NCBI RefSeq assembly: GCF_016097555.1
Contig: NC_054704.1
Location: 29,404,018-29,468,017 of the forward strand
Source of the DNA: Gigantopelta aegis
Lineage: Eukaryota; Mollusca; Gastropoda; Neomphalida; Peltospiridae
DNA length: 64,000 nucleotides
Reading direction: 5' to 3'
Part shown: piece by piece, positions 45,970-58,339 of the stretch
Numbering within the stretch: the first letter of the stretch is position 1
Layout: each line of letters starts with the position of its first letter
The notes under the pieces: generated by a model
The model's input: only the letters and a program-made list of their open reading frames with translations
What the model was told of the DNA's origin: nothing
Databases searched by the model: none
Position numbers and translations under genes: made by a program

Positions 45970-45971
<2 letters not shown>
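44799..45971 (+). mobile_element. pogo/Tigger-like element, internally deleted
   Basis: A 1173-bp element with inverted ends CAGTCGAACCTGG and CAGTTAAACCTG (read inward from the right), with further internal repeats of the AACGGTCACC motif. The CAGT start and adjacent TA are typical of pogo-family transposons. It carries a residual transposase N-terminus (45558-45872). It sits between two (TA)n or (TG)n tracts. Confidence 0.8.
45558..45872 (+). pseudogene. Truncated pogo/Tigger transposase, CENP-B-type DNA-binding end
   Basis: A frame of 104 codons containing LSARKIADHFGVGRFQINSI, a psq/CENP-B N-terminal helix-turn-helix. It is followed by a basic linker KRKRQKK and then NDDINKLVWEWF, the start of the second CENP-B-type DNA-binding domain. 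The sequence then departs abruptly from the family, and the DDE domain is absent. If translated it would bind the element's ends without cleaving them. The natural start is probably the internal ATG at 45597. Confidence 0.7.

Positions 45972-46010
<39 letters not shown>
45971..46010. repeat. (TG)n(TA)n tract between the pogo-like and Tc1-like elements
   Basis: Simple repeat joining the right end of the pogo-like element to the left end of the degraded Tc1-like element. Confidence 0.93.
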
Positions 46011-46012
<2 letters not shown>

Positions 46013-47533
46013 TGAACAAAATAAGAAACTTCCGCTAACTTTGCTTGAACATAACTTGATGAAAACAAACCGGGGGAATAATTGTTATATATGCGTTTAA
46101 AGAGTGTTCCATGATGCATCGTTTGGTTCAAAAATCATGGCCATAGGTTAACAGAAATTTTGACCAAGTGTGGTAGGGGTTAAAAAAAAACCCACCCACT
46201 TAATAACGGGTATGACCACCTTTTAAATTGACCACTGCAGTGCATCGCAGGCGCATAGAATTGACTAAAGTGTTGATTTCTGCCTGTGGAATATTGTTCC
46301 ATTCCTGAATGAGCACTTGACGAAGTTCGTTGACGTTAGCGGGTGGGTTGGGACGACGCCTCAGTCGTCTGTCCAGACTATCCAAGACATGCTCGGTGGG
46401 GTTGAGATCAGGACTTTTATCGGGCCAGTCATCAATGAAATCAATGTTATTTGTCCTAAGAAAATTTACAGTGTCTCTAGCTGTATGAGAGGTGACATTA
46501 TCATGCTGAAAAATCGAGATGTTGGCGTTGTTATGGAACAGAGGAATGACGTGATGAGCGAGAATGTCATCGCGGTAACGTTGAGCATTTAAATTGCCAT
46601 CATTGACGACTAGTGGTGAACGATAACCATGGGCAATGGCTGCCCAGACCATGACACAACCCCCACCCCCGAAACGATCTCGTTCAAGAACACAACAGTC
46701 AGCATAGCGTTCATTTCTCCTACGGTAGAAGTGTACCCTGCCATCACCATGTTGTAAAGAAAATCTGGATTCATCCGAAAAAAGAACGGTATTCCAGCGT
46801 CGCCGTATCCAACGAGTGTGTACACGTGCCAAATTAAGACGATTTAGACGATGACGTTGCGTTAAAATGCATCCGACATAAGGACGTTGTGCATGTAAAC
46901 CGTTCTCCCGCAGATGATTACGAACAGTTTGCCCACTGATTCGGTTATTATGAAGCCCAGGTGTGTTAGCAGCAGTAGCAGTGGCAGTTTGGAATCGATT
47001 GCGCAAATGCATGTTCATGATATAGCGGTCTTGACCACGTGTTGTAACACGCGGACGTCCACGACATGGCAAGTCCTGTCATTCGAAATCTTACGCGAAG
47101 ATTTCATATCGCTCGACTAGAACTCCCAACATGCCTTGCAACGTCTTCTGTCGACATGCCAGCATCAAGCATACCAATCGCCCGTTCGCGTAAATTATTG
47201 GGTATTCTTGGCATACTAAAAATGCTACATTGTAAAAAACTTTAATTTTTTTTACAAATATTGAAGCGTTTTCGTTCACTTGACAACAATGTCAGTAAGA
47301 CAAGTAAAACAAATTGACCGAATACTACACTGGACATGTCGAACGATGCATGCATGTGCAAATTCAATTTCATGTTGTCGACGATTAACAGTGCAAAAAT
47401 AATCGATAAAATTCATGAATCCTGATAATATAGCTCAAGGCTAATACTACCTATATAATTTCATTACACAATGAATTCTTTAACACAACAAATACTATAT
47501 GTACAAATCGGAAGTTTATTTTTTTGTTCAGTA
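46010..47533 (-). mobile_element. Tc1-like DNA transposon, degraded
   Basis: About 1524 bp with inverted ends beginning TACTGAACAAAA and carrying AAACTTCCG about 15 bp inward. The left end abuts a (TA)n run (45980-46010), so the TA target duplication cannot be separated from the microsatellite. It differs in end sequence from the element at 37754-39251 and is a separate family. Confidence 0.88.
46200..47217 (-). pseudogene. Tc1-like transposase, broken
   Basis: Minus-strand transposase starting with a family-like MPRIPNNLRERAIGMLDAGM at 47217. A TGA interrupts the frame about 35 codons in (near 47106), and a single-base frame change lies near 47072. The main frame from about 47072 to 46200 then runs without a break through GRPRVTTRGQDRY, RISGQTVRNHL, LFSDESRF, FQHDNVTSHTA and SPDLNPTEHVLDSL. 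The DD34E residues are all still present, but the two breaks at the DNA-binding end should abolish function. It shares roughly half its residues with the intact copy. Confidence 0.9.
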
Positions 47534-47572
47534 TATATAGGGAGGGACGGAGGGACGCACATAGTGAAACCC

Positions 47573-48225
47573 CTCTAAACCAGTCACCCTTGGGACCAAG
47601 ACAAATGTCCGGTTTTAAGAGGGATCTAGAGAGGTTTTGAAACTTGTTTTGAACATATCTACCTTATATTACTTTTTAAACCTGTCTGTTTAAGACCTCA
47701 AAATTTGTGGTGGCAGTCAGCAATGCTACTGCAAAAGCTACCCTAAAATGTATTTGTAGCAGCATCTTGAAGTGAGGGGGAAAAAAGTCTCCGATCAGAA
47801 ATCCTTGGCCAATTAAAAAATGTATTGATGTTGGGTTTGGGTTTTTTTTACATGATACATATTTTTAAAGTTTATTCATTTACTTTTTGTTAAAAATAAA
47901 TATTTGTATATTATTTTTGATCTGTCAGTCAGCTGGCTGAATATTTGAATAACTGATCCAGAAATGTCAATATTATATTTGTAGTTGTATATACGGGCTC
48001 ATGGACTTACATACAATAAAGAATTGAATTCAACTGAATTGAATCAATATACATGTATGGTGCAACCCCTCTAAACCGGACCCTCTTGGAACCAAGACAA
48101 ATGTCTGGTTTTAAGAGGGATCCGGTTAAGAGAGGTTAAGTTCTGTCCTCGTTTTTAAACTCTCAAACATCCGGTTTTGAGGGAATTCCGGTTTACACAG
48201 GGTCCAGTCTTGAGAACTTTCACTG
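47573..48225. mobile_element. pogo/Tigger-like MITE with a doubled left end
   Basis: Starts AGTGAAACCCCTCTAAACC and ends with CACTG next to TA. The left-end sequence (CCCCTCTAAACC, then CAAGACAAATGTC) occurs again at 48064. Either a 170-bp short copy is inserted in a longer one, or the left half is duplicated. Confidence 0.6.
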
Positions 48226-48767
48226 TACTAGTAACCGAGATTAATGAGCTGCCTGTTTACCTATGTGAATATCTAAAAACTTAACACTGTAGTTACAGAA
48301 ATATTATTCATTGTTAACTAGATCTGAATTAAATTGTATCCAATTCTTAATAATTCCCATACGTAATATTTTTTATTTATTTTTGTCCTTGAGAGCTATG
48401 CATGGTATATACATATAGTTCAAATACTTGTGTCATGTGATTTACTAATTTCAGACTTCACTTATTCAGATTAGCGTGAAATCCTTTATTTTTATGGGCT
48501 TAAATTTCCGTGGTATTGCTTAAAAGAAAACATATTCCATAGGGTACCGTACTTAAATTTGTGGATCAAATGGGTAGTATCATCAGTTTGTATTATATAT
48601 ACATGTATTATACTTACATTGTGTTCTTAAATTCATTGACTGTACTAGTTGATGAAATACATGGAAACAGTACCACCACAAACAAGAGTGACTTCACAAT
48701 ACTTAGCTTTTACATGTACAATGTATTTGAAAGAAAACATGAAATATCCTCTATATATTTGATAGTG

Positions 48768-49087
48768 AAGGAAATGTTTTATTTAACGATGCACTCAACA
48801 CATTTTATTTACGATTATATGGGGTCGAACATATGGTTAAGGACCACACAGATATTGAGAGAAGAAACCCACTGAAGCCACTTTATGAGCTACTCTTTTT
48901 GATTAGCTGCAAGGGATCTTTTATATGCACCATCCCACAGACAGGATAGTACATACCACAACCTTTGTTACATCAGTTTTGGAGCACTGGCTGGAACGAG
49001 AAATAACCCAATGGGACCACCGACGGGAATCGATCCTAGATCGATCATGCGTCAGGTGAGCGCTATACCACTGAGCTACGTCCCACC
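48768..49087 (-). mobile_element. SINE with type B head and type A tail, reverse
   Basis: Starts at the tail (GGAAATGTTTTATTTAACG) and ends at the head (CACTGAGCTACGTCCCACCC). It has the same composite structure as the copy at 24204. Confidence 0.9.
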
Positions 49088-50352
49088 CAATTTTATAGTG
49101 TTGTAGTCACTTTGAATACTTAGAGGTTGTGTGATTATCGTGGACTTTTCAGACTTGTTCTTAACAAAAAGTGTCACTGGTCACTGAAATACTGTCATAA
49201 AACTAATTTCGTTTTTGAAGGAAAAAGATGAGGTACTTAAAAATTTAGAATAATTATTGGACAAGGCTTCCTTTTGTACAGTAATCTGGAAATTCCATTC
49301 CCATACTATTCCTTTACATAAAGATTACACAAATTCAGTAATATTTAAAAAAATCTTTTTAAAAAACCCCAGAAATTAAAAAGGCATGTACCGGTAATCC
49401 TACATTCAGCAACTTGGGAATATCTGTTAAAATTATGTCCATATCCAGATATCATAATAAGTAAATTATTTAATAATGTAAAATTCTAAATTAATTATAT
49501 TCACTTACCGGCAGCAGATTATAAAACAAAATCTATGGGGGGAAATAGGATTCTTGTGGACTCCTGTGATATAATATTGTGGAAATCTAAATTGATTCTT
49601 GTAGAATTTGATCCAAAAAAATGTGAGGCTTGTTTGATATTATGGTATTGGAATTGCTTAATTCCATTTTGCCATAGTCTCATTTATCAACAGTTATTGG
49701 ATGCCATAAATCATTACCGGTATATTACTGAAAAGTTTCTGGGCATGAGAGATAGAATTTGCTGACGTTTCTATTCAGATCAGAATAGCATTTGGTATAT
49801 ATGTTCTGCTCCAGTACGTGTAAGAGAAATGTTTCTATTAATATTTAATAAGAATGTGGAATGTTTTCTCTTTAACTTTTTTTTTTTTTTTTTTCATCTG
49901 AAAAACTACGTTTACTATGATGGAAGAGCAAATAAGATAATGTAATATTATATAGTAATAAACATATTTTACAAAAAGTAATAACACATGGTAATGAAAT
50001 TTATATCATATTAAGATTGTTGCTATACCTAGCTAGCTAAATGTGTACCTTGGTGATGTGATCATTCTAAAAGTATTACACAAATTCAAGGATAAAGCAA
50101 CAGTTCTAGATAGACAAAGGATATTTTTGGTGTTGTAGCTTGTACGAAATGCTAAAAGAAAGAAATGGATGAAAGGAACCGTTTTACAATCAGTCAGTCG
50201 TCTTGACTTGGTCCACATCTCTGTGTGGTGCCACCTTGTAATACTTGAGCCATTGATTTTCTGACATGATGTTCAAGTGTCTCTTTCATAGATTCATCGG
50301 ATATTAGTTTCCCTGTTGATTTCAATAATGTCCTTGTCTTTAGGCTAGATTG

Positions 50353-50541
50353 TCATTCTAGCTAGTGCACCATGACTGGTATATCAAAAGCTATGGTATG
50401 TGCTATCATGTCTATTGGATAGTGCATATAAAAGATCCTTTGCTATTAATGGAAAAATGTAGCACGTTACCAAATTTTTGGCATCCAATAGTCAATGATT
50501 AATAATTTAATGTACTCTAGTGGTGTCGTTAAACAAAATAA
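50353..50541 (+). mobile_element. SINE type B, headless
   Basis: Body from AGCTAGTGCACCATGACTGG to the tail CTCTAGTGGTGTCGTTAAAC. The head is absent or too diverged to see. Confidence 0.8.
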
Positions 50542-50649
50542 TTTTTTATATTTAGGTATTGACTGAAGACAGCAAAGCCACATGATTCTGTTTTTAATCA
50601 TGTATCAAAAAATAAATTGGATATAACATATCTTCTAAATATATATATA

Positions 50650-50881
50650 TACTGATGGAAAGAAATAAGGGAACACATCAAATTGTAGACCAAATTTAAT
50701 TCACAACTAGCGTAGTAATGTCTATATTTCATACCAAGTTGTAATGTGGGATTGAATGTCTGTAGTGTTGAATGTGCTGCCTATATGTTCCCAGTCAACT
50801 TCTGACAGTATGAATTGATTTTTAATGCAGTCATTATTTCTTGTTGCTATCTGTGTGATCCTTTATTTCTTTCCATCAGTA
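50650..50881. mobile_element. Mariner-type MITE TACTGATGGAAAG, EFR3 intron 5
   Basis: A 232-bp copy that ends 12 bp before the pogo-like MITE at 50894, both targeting the same (TA)n stretch. Confidence 0.88.
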
Positions 50882-50893
50882 TATATATATATA

Positions 50894-51654
50894 CAGTCAT
50901 ACCTCATTACAACGACCGTCATTACTATGACATTTACATCATCCAACCACAAATTGTCAGGAACAGACATACATCAGTGTTATTCTGTTAATTACATCGA
51001 CAGAGCAAATTAGGAACAAATGTGCATTTGACATCTGAAAACACCTCTTTACAACGACATTGCATAATCACAGATACTGTAGCACGTTGGTAGTACACAC
51101 ACAGCCACTTGAATCCTTGATCTTGTAGTGAGCCGACTGTGTCACATGCTGTCCAGAATACCGATGTCTGCAAAATCTGTAGACATGTATTGCTTTTGCA
51201 AATAAGCCTTTAGTTAACCAATTAAATACCGATGTCTGCGAAATCTGTAGACATGTATTGCTTTTGCAAATAAGCCTTTAGTTAACCAATTAAAGGATTA
51301 ACTTTGCACAATAAAATCTTCTATTTTCATGATATTTTGTAAACGAAACATGTACCAATCGGAGATGTCTTTAACCAAGCAATGATTAGACTGAAGGTGA
51401 ATGCGCCTTGTTTCATATATTTAATGATGTTTTTAAAAACATATTTAAAGTCTGTACGTGTATTTGTTGTTTTTAATAATAATTGCAATGCATTAATTAT
51501 TTAAATGCTATTTAGTCGTCATTTAATATTAATTAGTATTTTTGTTATGTTATTTTGGCAATGGAGATAACTCATGACAATTCAATACACTGGCAATTTC
51601 GATATAACGACAAAGTGACCCAGGGATGAACATGGTCGTTGTAACGAGGTCTAA

Positions 51655-51657
<3 letters not shown>
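50894..51657. mobile_element. pogo/Tigger-like MITE
   Basis: A 764-bp element with inverted ends (CAGTCATACCTCATTACAAC and CAGTTAGACCTCGTTACAAC), flanked by TA at 50892-50893 and 51658-51659. No coding capacity. Inside it a 68-bp unit is tandemly repeated twice (51159-51296) with one or two differences. Confidence 0.85.
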
Positions 51658-51692
<35 letters not shown>

Positions 51693-52425
51693 TTTGTCAT
51701 GAAGTATAGTGCCACTGAATTGATGCCAAAGACAGAATTGGAGTGATGAATGATTTTGACATTTTGCATCGTACTTCAGGGAACATGGCAGACATATTTC
51801 AGAGATCACTACACCATTTAAATAGTTGTTATTCAGTTTCAAATGATTAGATTACTGTATTTAGTTTTTGACAAATATTTTTCATATTTTTTGTTTTAAA
51901 GTTTTGTATGTCATTATTTCTGAGAATCTACATGGATAACCCAACTTATTACAGTCACTTACATGAATAACTATGCACTTGCATGTACATGCTTCACAGG
52001 TGACGATTCTGTGACACATACATGACATAGCATGGGGATATTACACTGCAGAGCATTTGGTCCCTGATTTAGCATCACTTCCTTTTTGCTAACTCTTTGA
52101 TGAACAATCTGCTTTAACTTGGATCATTTATCGAAGAATAACCCCAGGGTGGTCAGACACATTGGAAGGTTTATTTTCTTCATGGCCTTCTCTGAGCCGT
52201 GCATATTTGATCTAATCAGTATATCAGACGCCTAGAGGCAAAAACTTCAGAATGAACAGACTGGCAGATAGGCAATGAATTTAGCAGTATCTATTGACCA
52301 TTAAAAGTGATGGTGAATTGGCAGAAATCATTAATGAGTCTGGGAGGAGGATTAGTCAACCACTTGAATGTGGCGTCTGCTCTTTAATAATTTGACCAGA
52401 AACTACATCATAGTAGCAGTATATT

Positions 52426-52575
52426 GCTTGGTGGTTAAAGCACTCACCTTAATCAGTGATGTGTGATAGGTCATAATATGTACTGCTCTTGATGAAATAA
52501 ATGAATGAATGAATGTTTAACAACACCCCTGCACAGAAAATGCATTGGCTATTTGGTGTCAGACAATGGTAAATG
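52426..52575 (+). mobile_element. Possible SINE fragment
   Basis: GGTTAAAGCACTCACCTTAA resembles a tRNA-like head, and TTAACAACACCCCTGCACAG followed by TGGCTATTTGGTGTCAGAC resembles a common molluscan SINE tail. The (ATGA)n link between them is unusual. Weak. Confidence 0.4.
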
Positions 52576-53712
52576 AAATGATTATCAGCATTAATATAAA
52601 AATTATAAAACAGTGTTAAAACATAGTGTAAAAAGCTGTGCAGAAATATAAATTTCACAGGTAAATATATTAAAATTTTGAATAAAATCAACTATCTTGT
52701 AAAAAAACTTCAAGATGTGTTCAGGGTGGAATCGAAACAATTCTATCACATTTTGTCTGCCAAATACGTCTTTCATCATCGAGCTAAGATGATTACACTC
52801 TATCAAAAGGTGGAAGATCCTTCTTTCCTGCTCTCGATGGAATCATTGTATTATTTCTTATTCCATTCACTATGTCAAAGGCTATTGTATATGATATTCC
52901 ATCAATAAAAAATAGCTTGCTACTAACCAAGGCTTTTTTAGCACTATGAAATCGTAAAACCATCATAAGCTATGACATCTCTTTGGCATGTAATGTCATA
53001 CATAGTCTACAATGGTTTTACAATTTCGTAGCGCTAAGAAAGCTTCAAAAATCCCTAGCTAGTAACATAGCCTTTGTTCTCGGCAGTTATATGATCAATT
53101 GTCCTCAATGGAACTCTAAAACCCCACAACTGGTACATCAAAGGCTATGGTATGAACTGTCAAGATTGTCTATGGAAAGTGTGTATAAAATATCTTTTGC
53201 TGTTTTTCATTAAGAGTGGCCTATATGATGGCAGCAGGTTTCCTCTTTTTCTTAAACAAGTGTCAAAATTTAACCAAATGTTACACACCAAATAGCTGTA
53301 GTTTGAAGTGTGCTGGGGTGAACAAATGTTCGTCTCCTTTGTCCTGCTAATTCAGTATCGTTGTCAATGACAACATAGGCTGCAGCTGCTAGCGCTTGTT
53401 AGGTAGGTTGGTATTGGCATTAACTACCATTAAACATTATTCCAGCAAGGCTTTTATTTTCGACTAGACTAATAAAATATTAATTTTTGTATTGTATGAT
53501 TTTAATGTCCTTCAAAACCATTCACCTAAGGCTGTGGTGTTTAGCGTCCCAGATGTAAGTTTTTATAACTGAAATGAACAATTTCCAATTTTTATGCAAT
53601 AAGTTCCTGAATATCTCAGTCTGTCTCATGTGTGTTCATAGATCCAGATAAAATTCAGTATTATTAATATCTAAAGCAATCATTTATGTACATGTACTGA
53701 AGACAAGAGCTA

Positions 53713-53927
53713 GTTCTAGCCAGTGCACCTGGACTGGTATATCAAAGGCCATGGCATGTGCTATCCTGTCTGGAATGGTGCACATAAAAGATCCCTTGCT
53801 ACTAATGGAAAAATGTAGCAGGTTTTCTCTGTAAGACTATATGTCAAAATTACCAAATGTTTGACATCCAATAACTGATGATTAATAAATCAATGTGCTC
53901 TAGTGGTATCATTAAACAAAACCCCAA
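53713..53927 (+). mobile_element. SINE type B, headless
   Basis: AGCCAGTGCACCTGGACTGG through AAAAGATCCCTTGCTACTAA to GTGCTCTAGTGGTATCATTA. A more degraded body of the same type precedes it at about 53125-53305. Confidence 0.82.
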
Positions 53928-54088
53928 CCTTAAGTTGAATCGGTGTACTTCCTTTTTTCCCAGATTACATTTTAATGTTTGGCTTTAAAATTAAAATGTA
54001 GCATTTTGTGTAATGAATATTAAACGTTCTAATATTTACACTTTATTTTGAGCAGACCATCTGGCCTGTTCTCAGTTGGAAAGTTAAA

Positions 54089-54398
54089 ATTAATTTTGTT
54101 TAATGACACCAACTAGAGCACATTGATTTATTAATCATCGGCTATTAGATGTCAAACATTTGGTAATTTGTAGTCGTAATTCTGAGGAAACCCACTACAT
54201 TTTTCCATAATCAGGAAAGGATCTTTTATATGCATTTTCCCCAGACAGAACAGTACATACCATAGCCTTTGATATACCAGTCGTGGGGCACTGACTGAGA
54301 CAAGAAGAAGTCCATTCAGAGAATATATCCACTGAGGTGGTTTGATCCTGTGATGCAGCCAGCTCATACGAGCACTCTACCAACTGAGCTAAATCCCA
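54089..54398 (-). mobile_element. SINE type B, full, reverse
   Basis: Tail ATTTTGTTTAATGACACCA at the left and tRNA-like head CAACTGAGCTAAATCCCA at the right. Confidence 0.87.
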
Positions 54399-55112
54399 GT
54401 TCTCAGTAGAAAGGCTTTACGCGTAGTCTGGTATTAGAATAATAAATGCCCGTCGATTCCTTTGAGAGCAATTGTCGTAGCATTACCAGTAACATTTATT
54501 GATGCTATAAAGTGAATTGAAAATATTTTGATCTAGATACTTCATTAGTGGTATTGACTGTACTTCACACATTTATAGTTATCACTTTCCAGATACATTG
54601 TCAGATAGGAAGGCATTTAATAATGGTTTTATAAATGTAACAATGGTTAAGTTGTCATACACATTATTGAATACCAGTAGTATTACTATAAAGGTAAATA
54701 ATTAATATGTCATGTATCAGGTATGTCAAATGTAATTTGGTAGTTTATTTACATTTTGATGTACATGTATATTGAAGCCATAACCATTGGGTTTTTTTTT
54801 TTTTTTTTGTGATTTTAATTGCAATTTCCCACAGCAATCAGCAATACCATGGACATGGCCATGGAGTGTTTAATATTCCACAGCATTTATTTTGCTGTGG
54901 ACTATATATATATATTTTTTCATGGCATGGTTTTTGCTGTGGACATTTTTTTTTAATTGCAGGGGATGAGTGTAGCAGTGGGGAGGAATAAACTGAAATG
55001 AAAATTGGGGAAAGGGGTTTTGTAGTATTTCTGGTTTGGAGCTTTTGTTCAAGGTTTTTTGTATTCATTTGTTTATCAAATTGTACAGAATTATTACTTA
55101 AATTAAGAAATA

Positions 55113-55340
55113 CAGTGGAACCTGCCTAAACCAGATTCCAGTTAATTCAGCCAAATTTCTTGGTTCCACATTTCCATCTACGTATTTAGTGTAATAAAAC
55201 CCTGAATAAACCGGAACCTGTCCATTCCAGGAAACCAGATTGATTTTCTGCACGGAAACGTTACATTATTGATCAGTTAACCTGCAAAAACTAGACTGTC
55301 GAAAACAACATGGGAATCCGCTGAATAAACATGTGATAAT
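55113..55340 (+). mobile_element. Truncated pogo/Tigger-like MITE
   Basis: CAGTGGAACCTGCCTAAACC preceded by TA at 55111-55112 resembles the ends of the other CAGT-type elements. No matching right end was found, and the right border given is approximate. Confidence 0.5.
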
Positions 55341-55443
55341 GCTGACCTGCCGTTGAATTAATGAAGAGAGTAGACATATTGGCAGTCTAGAGTCTAGTTT
55401 CACGAATTTCGTCACTAGAGTAATTATGAATATATACTGTAAT

Positions 55444-55795
55444 CAGGGCTTCTAGAATTTTTATAAAATCCACTAGCCATGGGATCAGTGATATTAAAAA
55501 TTTGCTAGCCACAATTCAAAATTCACTAGCCCTACTTTTCTTTAAGTCAACACAGTTTTACTAAATAATATTAGTAATAATTAAATATGTCACAAAGAGG
55601 GAGATAGAGCTTACAAACACTAACATTGAGGGTTGGGGTGGGGGCAGGATATTCATATTTATAAAATAGACTGAACTGCAACATTTAACCAAAAATATTC
55701 ACTAGCCTTCGGGCATGGCAATAGTAGTTATTTCCTAGCCCAACACTGAATATCACTAGCCATGGGAGTGGGGCTACCATAATCTAGAAGCCCTG
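55444..55795 (+). mobile_element. MITE family CAGGGCTTCTAGA, full length with target duplication
   Basis: A 352-bp copy identical in length to the one at 6952, flanked by the 7-bp duplication CTGTAAT (55437-55443 and 55796-55802). The superfamily is unclear. Confidence 0.9.
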
Positions 55796-56502
55796 CTGTA
55801 ATGCATGATTGTTATAAATTATATTCTCAAAAAGGTCTATACTGCCTGTCAGTTACTCTTGTCGTACAATGTGACAATGTACGTTCACTAAGTCACTGAA
55901 CACATTTTATTGCTTTTGAAAAACATGGATTTATCAACTTACTAGGGTGTAGCATAATAGCATAGTACTCCCCATAAAAGAATACAGCTAATTGTTCTAA
56001 CAAGTAAAAAAACCCAAAAACAATTACACATACATTAAGTCATTTACATGTGTGTTCATAACAGTATAAATAACATGATAGTCAGTTCACATTTTGCATC
56101 ATTTGTATAGTTAAAGAACAATTACATGGCATGTGTAGTATACCCAAGCCACATGGGTATATAACCCAGATGTAAATGTGGCATTTCATGGAAATAAACT
56201 TTTGAAAAAACCCAAACAAAAAACCCAAAAAAAAACCCAAATTCATGGCATGGAATTAAATTATTGTTATTTTATATATTATGCATAATGAAGCTCTTAG
56301 TGTGTGTATAGTGTTGTCATTGTCTTGTTTCAGTATATTTCATATTCAGATGTATTTATAGAAAAGGTGACAAATGCAAAACCTGGATATAAGGAATCCC
56401 TGTCTAAACTGGACAAATGTTAATGTCTCAAGATGTGAAATGGTTTAAGAAAGGTCCACGGTAAAATTAGGTTGATATAAGTTGAAATGGGAAAATAAAT
56501 CT

Positions 56503-57975
56503 ACAGAACACACTGATGTGAGACGGACACACTGATGTGAGATGAGATGAACACACTGACGTGAGATGAGATAAACACTGACGTGAGATGAAATGAACAC
56601 ACTGATGTGAGATGAGATGGACACACTGACATGAGATGGACACACTGGCGTGAGATGGACACATTGGCGTGAGATGGACACACTGACATGAGATGGACAC
56701 ACTGACATGAGATGGACACACTGGCGTGAGATGAACACACTGACATGAGATGGACACACTGACATGAGATGGACACACTGGCGTGAGATGGACACACTGG
56801 CGTGAGATGGACACACTGGCGTGAGATGGACACACTGACGTGAGATGAGATGAACACACTGATGTGAGATGGACACACTGACATGAGATGGATACACTGA
56901 CGTGAGATGGACACACTGACGTGAGATGGACACACTGACGTGAGATGGGCACACTGACATGCGATGAGATAAACACACTGATGTGAGATGGACACACTGA
57001 CGTGAGATGGACACACTGACGTGAGATGGACACACTGATGTGAGATGGACACACTGACGTGAGACGGACACATTGATGTGAGACGGACACACTGACGTGA
57101 GACGGACACACTGACGTGAGATGGACACACAGACATGAGATGGACACACTGGCGTGAGATGAACACACTGGCGTGAGATGGACACACTGGCGTGAGATGG
57201 ACACACTGGCGTGAGATGGACACACTGACGTGAGATGGACACACTGACGTGAGATGGACACACTGACATGAGATGAGCACACTGGCGTGAGATGGACACA
57301 CTGACGTGAGATGAACACACTGACATGAGATGGACACACACTGGCGTGAGACGGACACACTGACATGAGACGGACACACTGGCGTGAGACGGACACACTG
57401 GCGTGAGACGGATACACACTGATGTGAGACGGACACACTGACGTGAGACGGACACACTGACATGAGACGGACACACTGACTTGAGACGGACACACTGACT
57501 TGAGACGGACACACTGACTTGAGACGGACACACACTGACGTGAGACGGACACACTGGCATGAGATGGACACACTGACATGAGACGGACACACTGACATGA
57601 GATGGACACACTGATGTGACATGAGATGAACACACTGATATGACATGAGATGAACACACTGCCATGAGATGGACACACTGATGTGACATGAGATGGACAC
57701 ACTGATGTGACATGAGATGAACACACTGATATGAGATGGACACACTGACGTGAGATGAACACACTGACGTGAGATGGACACACTGATGTGAGATGGACAC
57801 ACTGACGTGAGGTAGACACACTGACGTGAGGGGGACACACTGACGTGAGATGGACACACACTGGCGTGAGATGGACACACTGGCATAAGATGGACACACT
57901 GGCATGAGATGGACACACTAACGTGAGACCCTCACACATTGACATGAAACGGACACACACTGGCGTGAGATGGAC
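56503..57975. repeat. Minisatellite of 19-bp units, about 75 copies
   Basis: Unit GAGATGGACACACTGACGT with common variants at the positions GAGATG/GAGACG and GACGT/GGCGT/GACAT. Because 19 is not a multiple of 3 and no variant makes a minus-strand stop, all three minus frames stay open for more than 470 codons, reading as Ser/Val/Cys/His/Gln-rich 19-residue repeats. No start context, splice site or homology supports a protein. Confidence 0.95.
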
Positions 57976-58339
57976 ACTGTTATTGGCTTTTCCATATCAG
58001 ATAGATGCTGAGTTTTAGTTAAGTGCTGGTGCTGTGAAATCCGAAACTCTAATGAAATATAAAATCAATAGATATTTTTATGTTTTCTTGTTAATTTTTC
58101 ATCAGTAGATCAGTTTTCATGAATAATGACTTTTTGATGGTTTCGTCTTATGGTATGTTTAGCTGACTACTTGTATCTTTGACATTTGGATCGATATAAA
58201 TGTCTGTATATTTACTTGAGGTGTGATGGACTGCAGGATCAGTGACCCTCAGTGGATCCTTTGAGATATTTCCTGTTATGACTGGCATGTCAAAAGCTAT
58301 GGAAACATGCATATAAAAGATCCTTTGCTGTTAATTTAA

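Noticed and set aside
56445..57960. Three overlapping minus-strand reading frames of 471-497 codons
   Set aside because: They are a by-product of the 19-bp minisatellite; all three frames read the same repeated DNA and none has homology or gene structure.
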